From: Opitutia bacterium
GTDB lineage: Bacteria > Verrucomicrobiota > Verrucomicrobiia > Opitutales > UBA953
Length of the DNA stretch: 5,038 bases
Direction: 5' to 3'
Assembly: GCA_947460445.1 (NCBI GenBank)
Contig: CANHHS010000109.1
Span: forward strand, 1 to 5,038
How positions within the stretch are numbered: the first letter of the stretch is position 1; each line of letters begins with the position of its first letter. Under the pieces are notes generated by a model. That model saw only the letters and a list, made by a program, of their open reading frames with translations, ran no database searches and had not been told where the DNA came from. Of this stretch, positions 1 through 5,038 are shown piece by piece. The translations under genes and the position numbers were made by a program.

Positions 1-1745
1 AAACGCTTAATTTGGACATCAAAGAGCGAGTCAGGATTTACGGTGATCTGACAGGTGTGCTGAATGACCTCTGCTAAACGAACTTTGTTGTCGCGCTTAA
101 CGGCCAAGAAACGGTCTTGGAAAGACCGATCATTGGCAACGGCTTCAAGCGCACGCAGTTTCGAGAGATCACCCTCCCAGACGGGGCCGACAACCTCATC
201 GCAGAGCGACGAGAGACCGGGGTTACACGCACGCAACCAGCGGCGTGGCGTGATACCGTTCGTCATGTTCACAATCTTCCCGGGCGTGAGTTCATCAAAG
301 CCCTTGAGCAAGTGTGCTTTCAGGAGACGGGTGTGAAGCTCGGCAACGCCATTGACCTTGGTAGAACCCACAATGGCTAAATGTGCCATACGTACGTGGC
401 GGACGGGCCCTTCGCCAATCAGTGAGAGTTCGGCCTTACGTGCATCGTCGCCTGGCCAGCGCGCCTCAACTTCTTCCAAGAAGCGTTGGTTGATTTCGTA
501 GATAATCTGTAAGTGACGAGGGAGCACCCGACCGAGCAATTCAACGCTCCATGTCTCCAGTGCTTCTGGAAGCAGGGTATGGTTGGTATAGTTAAAGATA
601 CGCGTGGTCAGGGCCCAGGCGTCATCCCACGGCAAACGTTCACGGTCGACGAGCAGGCGCATCAACTCAGCGACAGCAATCGATGGGTGAGTATCGTTGA
701 GTTGGATAACGACTTTGTCCGCGAGGTTGGCCCAGCCGTCATTACGACGACGGTGGCGACGTAAGATGTCCTGCAATGAACACGAAACGAAGAAGATCTG
801 TTGGACTAAGCGTAGTTCTTTACCGGCTTCTTTGCTGTCATTGGGATACAGTACTTTCGAAACTGTTTCGCCACTGATACGCGAACGTACGGCTTCGACA
901 TAGTCGCCTTGGTCAAATGCACGGAAATCAAACTCGGTGGTAGCTTTGGATTCCCAGAGGCGAAGGAAGTTCACCGTGGAACCATGCAGCCCGACAATGG
1001 GGATGTCCCAAGGAATGCCGATGAGGTCCTGGGTGCCGACGAGCTGAGGCGCGAAGTTACCACGGTCATCGATACCCATTTCAATGCTGCCATAAAGTGG
1101 CACTCGCACCTGGTATTCAGGACGACGGATTTTCCAGGGCGTGCCGCGTGCCAACCAGTTATCGGCTTCTTCGACTTGTCGACCGTTGACGAACGTCTGC
1201 CGGAAAAGACCAAATTCGTAATGGATCCCGTAACCGATGGCAGGGATATCCATCGTTGCGAGTGAATCTAAGAAGCAGGCCGCAAGTCGACCAAGGCCTC
1301 CGTTACCTAAACCCATGTCATTCTCTTCTTCAATGACGTCATCCAGTTCTTTGCCTAAACCACTGAGAGCTTCACGCGCAATTTCGAGTTGTCCAAGATT
1401 ACAGAGATTGTTGCGCAGCAGTCGGCCCATTAAGTATTCGAGCGACAAGTAATAGACGCGGCGGGAGTTGGCACTCGCATGGGCGCCCTGGGTATGGAGG
1501 AAGCGCTCAAGTACGCGGTCGCGCAGGGTGAAGCATGTCGCCAACCACCAATCCATACGGATGGCTGTGGTCGTATCGCGGGCGAGCGTGAAGGTAAGGT
1601 GGCGCAGAATATCGGCACGGAACGAGGCAACGGCGTCCTTCTCTTTGGGTGCGACAGCGAAGTCCAAGACCTTCTTTGCCTTCACAGGCTTAGCACCTTT
1701 TTTTGCCTTCGTGGAGGCGGTGGGCTTCTTCGCTGCTTTTGCCAT
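1..1745 (-). CDS. glgP: Glycogen/starch/maltodextrin phosphorylase, N-terminal 581 residues (cut by window edge)
   Basis: This is a GT35 family enzyme that releases glucose 1-phosphate from the non-reducing ends of alpha-1,4-glucans using phosphate and pyridoxal phosphate, in the cytoplasm. The minus strand is open without a stop from the ATG at 1745 to the left edge. Family blocks seen in order are YYLSLEYLMGR (about 97-107), GNGGLGRLAACFLDSLAT (147-164), NDTHPSIAVAEL (350-361), FNYTNHTLLPEALETW (384-399, whose His389 corresponds to the active-site His377 of rabbit muscle phosphorylase), LPRHLQIIYEIN, KVNGVAELH and NMTNGITPRRWL (493-504). The sequence ends at DVQIKR (576-581), just before the expected HEYKRQ phosphate-site block. 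The PLP lysine lies outside the window. The first 25 or so residues are Lys/Ala-rich and absent from E. coli GlgP. ATG 1745 is the only ATG/GTG/TTG start in this frame after an in-frame TGA 12 bases upstream. It lacks a well-placed Shine-Dalgarno site. The gene lies 73 bases downstream of the aas-like gene and may share its transcript. GlgP and MalP cannot be told apart here. Confidence 0.96.
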   Translation of the reverse strand, partial: MAKAAKKPTASTKAKKGAKPVKAKKVLDFAVAPKEKDAVASFRADILRHLTFTLARDTTTAIRMDWWLATCFTLRDRVLERFLHTQGAHASANSRRVYYLSLEYLMGRLLRNNLCNLGQLEIAREALSGLGKELDDVIEEENDMGLGNGGLGRLAACFLDSLATMDIPAIGYGIHYEFGLFRQTFVNGRQVEEADNWLARGTPWKIRRPEYQVRVPLYGSIEMGIDDRGNFAPQLVGTQDLIGIPWDIPIVGLHGSTVNFLRLWESKATTEFDFRAFDQGDYVEAVRSRISGETVSKVLYPNDSKEAGKELRLVQQIFFVSCSLQDILRRHRRRNDGWANLADKVVIQLNDTHPSIAVAELMRLLVDRERLPWDDAWALTTRIFNYTNHTLLPEALETWSVELLGRVLPRHLQIIYEINQRFLEEVEARWPGDDARKAELSLIGEGPVRHVRMAHLAIVGSTKVNGVAELHTRLLKAHLLKGFDELTPGKIVNMTNGITPRRWLRACNPGLSSLCDEVVGPVWEGDLSKLRALEAVANDRSFQDRFLAVKRDNKVRLAEVIQHTCQITVNPDSLFDVQIKR

Positions 1746-1818
1746 AATCGAGCATCATTTTGCCCTTTTCGAAAAGGTGCAAGCGAGCCAAATCCGCTTC
1801 TCCAAAAAAACTGTTACA
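1746..1818 (-). promoter_or_regulatory. Leader/intergenic gap upstream of glgP
   Basis: This gap separates the TAA of the aas-like gene from the ATG of glgP. Read on the minus strand it holds a T7 run right after the upstream stop, then a perfect 14-bp palindrome, then an AAGGG purine stretch and a tandem ATG ATG at 1758-1753 that is out of frame with glgP. I found no convincing sigma-70 -35/-10 pair. There is also no GC-rich hairpin before the T run that would make it an intrinsic terminator. Read-through from the aas-like gene is therefore plausible. That this gap carries glgP regulation is inference. Confidence 0.4.
1764..1777. repeat. Perfect 14-bp palindrome CCTTTTCGAAAAGG
   Basis: The sequence CCTTTTCGAAAAGG equals its own reverse complement. 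As RNA it could fold as a 5-bp stem with a UCGA tetraloop, extendable by two outer GC pairs (1762-1763 with 1779-1780) around one bulged base. Its nearest edge is 18 bases before the glgP ATG on the minus strand. That position would suit either an operator for a dimeric regulator or a small hairpin in the mRNA leader. The palindrome is directly visible; any function is inferred. Confidence 0.55.
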
Positions 1819-4227
1819 TTATCGACTCTCTTGCCTGCTTTCGTCCGCTAATTGCTTAATGGCACGCAAATCGAGCTTACCCGTGCCCAAGACGGGAATA
1901 CGTTCAACTTTACAGAAAGACTTGGGAATCCAGAGATTCGGCAAGCCTTCCGCAGCCAACTGTTCCCGGATCCGATTAACGTCTAAATCTACCGCATGCA
2001 AAACCACGAGTTGTTCACCTTTGGCAACATCGGCGCACGCGGAAACAGCAATCGATATTTCCGCGCCTCCCGCTAATCCAGCGACTCGGATGATGGCATC
2101 TTCGACCGTACCATGCGGGACCATTTCGCCGCCAATTTTCGAGAATCGTGAAAGCCGGCCACTTAAATGCAAAAAACCATGTTCATCAACCCGTGCCAAA
2201 TCACCGGTGCGATACCAGCCATCCCGAAGTGCTTCTGCGGTCTTGGCAGCATCACCGAGATAACCTTTAAAGAGATTGGCGCCGCGAACTTCGAGTAAAC
2301 CGATATCGCCGAGTGGCATGACCTCTAAAGTTTCGGGATGAAGGATACGAACAGCGAGACCGACCACGGGACGTCCGACTGACCCAACAGTATTACCCTT
2401 CCACATCCCACCCGGTGCGAGAGCGTCAATAATGTCAGGGACATTCACGGCGAGCACCGGACTAGCCTCGGTCGCGCCATAGCCTTCAATCAGCGCCGTG
2501 CCGAGGTCGTTGATAAATGCTTCCGTGAGATCAGCGGGGACTTTCTCCGCGCCAGCCACTGCCCATTCTAAAGTCGCCAAGTCCTCGCGCGTCGCACGCT
2601 TCAGCCAGGGACGTAAAAACGTCGGTGTGCCCAATGTAATCGTCACACGCTCTTCGCGAACCGCTGCGATGTTCGCGACTGTATCAATCGGCGAAGGCAA
2701 ACAGACCAAGGTAGTATCGCGTGAAAGACCGTACCAAACCCCAACAGTAAAGCCGAAGGAGTGAAAGACAGGTAAACTCGAAAGTAAGCGTGCGTGACGT
2801 GGAACGATGCCGGCTTCATCGATCTGTATCAGATTCGCTAAGATATTCGTGTGTGTGAGCGGAACGCCCTTCGGCATGCCTGAACTTCCGCTCGTAAAGA
2901 GCAAAGCAGCCTCTGCTTCTCCGCCTTTATCAGGTAAGCCGAGCACCCATGGTAACATAGAAACAGGCGTGATGCGGATGAGCGCCACCATTAGTATGAT
3001 TTTCCAGCGCGGGATCTCACGGATGGCCTCAGCAATATCGATGAGTTGGTTCGTCCAAGGGAAGTCCGGGAAACGTGGGTGAAGTTTTTCCCGGAAAGCA
3101 CTGGCCGTAATCGTGACGCCGCAATCTGCGCGTTCTAAACAGGACTCAACTTGGGCACGGCCGAGGGTAAAGTTCAGATTCACCACAACCTTATCGGCAA
3201 TCACGCACGCCAAATTTGCCAGCGCTGCACCCATGCCGGGCGGCAGCACGATGGCAACTCGACGGGTCGCAACCTCGCGACGTATGCGCTGTGCAAGTAA
3301 CCAAGCGAGCGCCAAGGTTACGGCACCCGAGAGCGCCTTACGCTCACCTGAACGATCAATGATGGCAGGGTTGCCACCTTTTCGAGCCAACCCTTTGACG
3401 GCCACAGCAGCTAGATGTTCTTGAAGTGCTGGTCGGTTAGCAAAGGCATCAGCCGAGAGTTCCAAAAGCCGCTGACGGGTTTCATCCGACTTCTCAGCTG
3501 GATAAGCTGGACCAAAGACAATCCGCACAGAGCGTCGAAAACTCGTCGGGAATTTCCAAAAGAATCGTCCGCCACTAAAACTGAAGACCGAACCCCACTT
3601 GCCATCAATCCACACGGGTGCAATGGGACAGCCCGCACGCCGTGCAATCAATTCAAAGCCACGACGCAGTTCCATGAAGTGGCCATTACGCGTCACATGA
3701 CCTTCGGGGAAAATACAGACGACTTCGCCACGCTTCAAAGCTTCCGAAGCTTTTGCGATGGCGTCTTTGGCTTTCGATTCATCGACCGGTATCGTGCCCA
3801 TCAAACGCATAATCCTGCGCATGACGGGTACGCGCTCAAAACCTTCCCAAGAAAGGAAGCGGACCGGGCGCGACGAAAATGTTCCCACGAGAACGGGGTC
3901 GAGGTAAGAAACGTGATTACAGACAATCAGCACGCCACCCGTCGCTGGGAGATGGCTCACGCCTTGAACATGTGCACGGTAAAAGCAGCGGACACCGAGC
4001 AGGCAAAATGTCTGTACGGCGCAATAAAACCATCCCGTCTCAGGACGCCGACGTATCATCCGCCAGACATAGACGACTAAAAAAACGACGAAGAAGACGG
4101 TGGCAGCTGCCGCCACGAGCATGAGCAAAATGAGTCCTAAATAGACGATTCCAAAGGCAGGTGACACGATGACCAGAAACCTCCCACAGCCTGCCCCCAA
4201 GGGCAACCCCTCTCTTACGAAGCGCAT
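1819..4227 (-). CDS. aas: Membrane-anchored bifunctional PlsC-type acyltransferase / AMP-forming acyl-ACP (acyl-CoA) synthetase, Aas-like
   Basis: This is a complete 802-residue protein. Residues 1-16 are a short polar lead; 17-55 are strongly hydrophobic and form one or two membrane segments followed by the Arg-rich stretch RMIRRRP. Residues about 85-245 are a PlsC-like acyltransferase with NHVSYLD (His105 and Asp110 of the HX4D motif) and FPEG (173-176). Residues about 280-790 are an ANL-family adenylating domain with TSGSSGMPKG (445-454), EGYGATE (581-587), TGD (674-676), GRLSRFSKIGGE (690-701) and the C-terminal catalytic lysine in LGTGKLDL (Lys784). E. coli Aas (719 residues) has the same two-domain order, activating a fatty acid on ACP and acylating lysophosphatidylethanolamine at the inner membrane. 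This protein is longer mainly at the N-terminus. No LplT/MFS transporter domain is fused, unlike some bacterial versions. The start is fixed: an in-frame TAG sits at 4239-4237, and AGGG lies 7 bases before ATG 4227. Substrate (lyso-PE, other lysolipids, glycerol-3-phosphate derivatives) is not determined by sequence. The gene symbol is by domain similarity only. Confidence 0.93.
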   Translation of the reverse strand: MRFVREGLPLGAGCGRFLVIVSPAFGIVYLGLILLMLVAAAATVFFVVFLVVYVWRMIRRRPETGWFYCAVQTFCLLGVRCFYRAHVQGVSHLPATGGVLIVCNHVSYLDPVLVGTFSSRPVRFLSWEGFERVPVMRRIMRLMGTIPVDESKAKDAIAKASEALKRGEVVCIFPEGHVTRNGHFMELRRGFELIARRAGCPIAPVWIDGKWGSVFSFSGGRFFWKFPTSFRRSVRIVFGPAYPAEKSDETRQRLLELSADAFANRPALQEHLAAVAVKGLARKGGNPAIIDRSGERKALSGAVTLALAWLLAQRIRREVATRRVAIVLPPGMGAALANLACVIADKVVVNLNFTLGRAQVESCLERADCGVTITASAFREKLHPRFPDFPWTNQLIDIAEAIREIPRWKIILMVALIRITPVSMLPWVLGLPDKGGEAEAALLFTSGSSGMPKGVPLTHTNILANLIQIDEAGIVPRHARLLSSLPVFHSFGFTVGVWYGLSRDTTLVCLPSPIDTVANIAAVREERVTITLGTPTFLRPWLKRATREDLATLEWAVAGAEKVPADLTEAFINDLGTALIEGYGATEASPVLAVNVPDIIDALAPGGMWKGNTVGSVGRPVVGLAVRILHPETLEVMPLGDIGLLEVRGANLFKGYLGDAAKTAEALRDGWYRTGDLARVDEHGFLHLSGRLSRFSKIGGEMVPHGTVEDAIIRVAGLAGGAEISIAVSACADVAKGEQLVVLHAVDLDVNRIREQLAAEGLPNLWIPKSFCKVERIPVLGTGKLDLRAIKQLADESRQESR

Positions 4228-4234
4228 TCCCCAA

Positions 4235-4238
4235 CCCT
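4235..4238 (-). promoter_or_regulatory. Probable ribosome binding site of the aas-like gene
   Basis: On the minus strand AGGG lies 7 bases before the ATG at 4227, followed by TTGGGGA. It is the only recognisable, correctly spaced Shine-Dalgarno-like site among the three starts in this window. It sits directly downstream of a G-rich leader, so other G runs could also pair weakly with 16S rRNA. An in-frame stop at 4239-4237 overlaps it, which excludes a longer reading frame. Confidence 0.5.
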
Positions 4239-4248
4239 ATCGCCTTTT

Positions 4249-4276
4249 CCCCTTTCCCTCCCCCGCATCTCCCCCC
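4249..4276 (-). other. Putative G-quadruplex motif in the leader of the aas-like gene
   Basis: Read on the minus strand there are four guanine runs of 6, 5, 3 and 4 bases, separated by loops AGATGC, A and AAA. This satisfies the classic four-run rule (at least three G, loops of 1-7). Two further runs, GGG (4237-4235) and GGGG (4232-4229), follow toward the start codon and could act as spare runs. The motif ends 21 bases before the ATG at 4227, so it would be in the mRNA leader if transcription begins upstream of it. Folding is inferred from pattern only. Confidence 0.6.
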
Positions 4277-4280
4277 TATT

Positions 4281-4316
4281 CCTTAGGCTACGCTTTAGTC
4301 CTTAGGCTTTAGCCTA
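4281..4316. repeat. Cluster of TTAG-centred short repeats upstream of alaS
   Basis: CCTTAGGCT occurs twice, at 4281-4289 and 4300-4308 (19-base period). GCTTTAG also occurs twice, at 4292-4298 and 4306-4312. Positions 4293-4313 read as three consecutive degenerate heptamers, CTTTAGT, CCTTAGG and CTTTAGC. The last unit overlaps an inverted repeat, TAGGCT (4303-4308) and AGCCTA (4311-4316), with only two bases between the arms. The cluster ends 17 bases before the alaS ATG. It could be an operator array, the -10 to start region of alaS, or a degraded intergenic repeat; the sequence alone does not decide. Confidence 0.55.
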
Positions 4317-4333
4317 CCGTCACTTTCGAACCA

Positions 4334-5038
4334 ATGACCTCAGCCCAGATTCGCCAGTCGTACCTCGATTTCTTCCGCTCGAAGCAACACAGCATCGTGG
4401 CGTCATCGAGCCTGATGCCTGACTCCCCTAACCTGCTCTTCACGAATGCAGGGATGAATCAATTTGTTCCTATTTTCCTCGGTCAAACCAAGTGTCCGTA
4501 TACTCCAGGCCGTGCTGCCGATACGCAGAAATGTATTCGTGCCGGCGGGAAGCATAACGATCTCGAAGACGTCGGTTTAGATACCTACCACCATACCTTC
4601 TTTGAGATGCTCGGGAATTGGTCGTTTGGTGATTACTTTAAACAGGAAGCGATCGACTATGCCTGGGAGCTTATCACCCAAGTCTGGAAATTCCCTCCCA
4701 GCCGTCTGTACGCGACAGTCTATTCACCCGATAAATCCAAAGGCGACCCTGCGGACTTCGATCAAGAAGCTTGGGATGCTTGGGCGGTAAAGTTTCGCGC
4801 AGTGGGTCTCGATCCCGCTGTCCACATCGTCAACGGCAACAAGAAGGATAACTTCTGGATGATGGGTGAAACCGGTCCCTGTGGCCCTTGCACCGAGTTA
4901 CACGTCGACCTCACACCCAACGGCGACACCCAAGGCAAACTCGTGAATGGCAGCGACGCCCGCTGTATGGAAATTTGGAATCTCGTCTTCATTCAATTCA
5001 ACGCGAACCCCGACGGCACCTTCTCGCCTTTGCCTGCA
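4334..5038 (+). CDS. alaS: Alanyl-tRNA synthetase, N-terminal 235 residues (cut by window edge)
   Basis: This is a class II aminoacyl-tRNA synthetase that activates alanine with ATP and charges tRNA-Ala in the cytoplasm. The frame is open from ATG 4334 to the right edge and covers most of the aminoacylation core. Typical blocks are IRQSYLDFF (6-14), LLFTNAGMNQFVPIFLG (34-50), RAADTQKCIRAGGKHNDLED (60-79, including Arg69 at the same number as the ATP-contacting arginine of E. coli AlaS), HHTFFEMLGNWSFGDYFK (86-103), MMGETGPCGPCTELHVD (176-192) and EIWNLVFIQFN. The rest of the core, the tRNA-recognition domain, the editing domain and the C-Ala domain are outside the window; bacterial AlaS is usually about 870-900 residues. 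ATG 4334 is the only possible start, since an in-frame TAG at 4310-4312 is followed by no other start codon. There is no Shine-Dalgarno sequence ahead of it. The gene is divergent from the aas-like gene. The GDTQGKLVN-type insert after residue 195 resembles Verrucomicrobial AlaS as I recall it. Confidence 0.98.
   Translation, partial: MTSAQIRQSYLDFFRSKQHSIVASSSLMPDSPNLLFTNAGMNQFVPIFLGQTKCPYTPGRAADTQKCIRAGGKHNDLEDVGLDTYHHTFFEMLGNWSFGDYFKQEAIDYAWELITQVWKFPPSRLYATVYSPDKSKGDPADFDQEAWDAWAVKFRAVGLDPAVHIVNGNKKDNFWMMGETGPCGPCTELHVDLTPNGDTQGKLVNGSDARCMEIWNLVFIQFNANPDGTFSPLPA

Larger units (their letters stand above)
4228..4333. promoter_or_regulatory. Divergent intergenic region between the aas-like gene and alaS
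   Basis: These 106 bases separate two genes transcribed in opposite directions, so both 5' leaders, and probably both promoters, lie here or extend into the genes. The half next to the aas-like gene (4228-4284) is almost wholly C/T on the plus strand, giving that gene a G/A-rich leader. The half next to alaS (4281-4316) holds short TTAG-centred repeats. I could not pick a confident -35/-10 pair for either direction. The alaS start has no Shine-Dalgarno site. Confidence 0.6.

Noticed and set aside
909..1265. Plus-strand frame of 118 codons inside glgP
   Set aside because: The opposite strand here is an uninterrupted, well-conserved phosphorylase reading frame, so this is a shadow.
1776..1790. 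Sigma-54-like TTGGC...TTGCA element on the minus strand upstream of glgP
   Set aside because: The GG and GC pairs are only 7 bases apart, while a -24/-12 promoter needs 10.
1804..1810. T7 run on the minus strand right after the aas-like stop as an intrinsic terminator
   Set aside because: No stable GC-rich hairpin precedes the run; the bases before it are A/G-rich without a matching arm.
1760..2263. A 167-codon plus-strand frame over the 3' end of the aas-like gene and the gap
   Set aside because: It is antisense to the adenylating domain, Ser/Lys/Pro-rich in the way of frame shadows, and resembles no known family.
3415..4080. A 221-codon open frame on the plus strand opposite the acyltransferase domain
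   Set aside because: It lies wholly antisense to a gene with clear domain motifs, has no recognisable protein features and no ribosome site; it is a shadow of the codon pattern of the real gene.
4324..4330. TTTCGAA before alaS shared with the core of the palindrome before glgP
   Set aside because: Seven bases around a self-complementary TTCGAA are expected by chance and the flanking bases differ; not enough for a shared operator.
4762..4992. Minus-strand 76-codon frame inside alaS
   Set aside because: It is antisense to the conserved AlaS catalytic core and has no supporting features.

Overview
The window comes from a bacterial chromosome of middling GC content (a little over half by eye). 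It holds three protein genes, two of them cut by the window edges, in an ordinary core-metabolism setting. The best guess for the source is the PVC group, and most likely Verrucomicrobiota (Opitutae-like). This rests on three things: the form of the AlaS stretch after its GPCGPC motif (a DLTPNGDTQGKLVN-type insert followed by a conserved EIWNLVFIQFNANPDGT block), the Lys/Ala-rich tail at the start of the phosphorylase, and weak or absent Shine-Dalgarno sites before two of the three genes. The assignment is recalled family knowledge, not a search result.

Layout. Positions 1-1745 on the minus strand carry the first 581 codons of a glycogen/maltodextrin phosphorylase (glgP family). The gene runs off the left edge just before its phosphate- and PLP-binding C-terminal half. 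A 73-base gap (1746-1818) holds a perfect 14-bp palindrome and an alternative, out-of-frame ATG pair with a better-placed purine-rich site than the gene's own start. Positions 1819-4227 on the minus strand are a complete 802-residue membrane-anchored fusion of a PlsC-type acyltransferase and an AMP-forming acyl-acid ligase, like the E. coli Aas lysophospholipid acyltransferase/acyl-ACP synthetase. Positions 4228-4333 are a divergent intergenic region with a G-quadruplex-forming motif on the minus strand and a cluster of short TTAG-centred repeats. Positions 4334-5038 on the plus strand are the first 235 codons of alanyl-tRNA synthetase (alaS), cut by the right edge.

How the genes relate. The aas-like gene and glgP point the same way and may be co-transcribed, although their functions (phospholipid acyl-chain repair or incorporation, and glycogen breakdown) are not obviously linked. 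alaS is transcribed away from them, so 4228-4333 must hold or overlap the starts of both transcripts unless upstream promoters lie inside the genes. I saw no RNA gene, mobile element, CRISPR array or phage feature. The three genes are ordinary. What merits a second look is the non-coding DNA: the G4 motif, the heptad repeats and the glgP leader.
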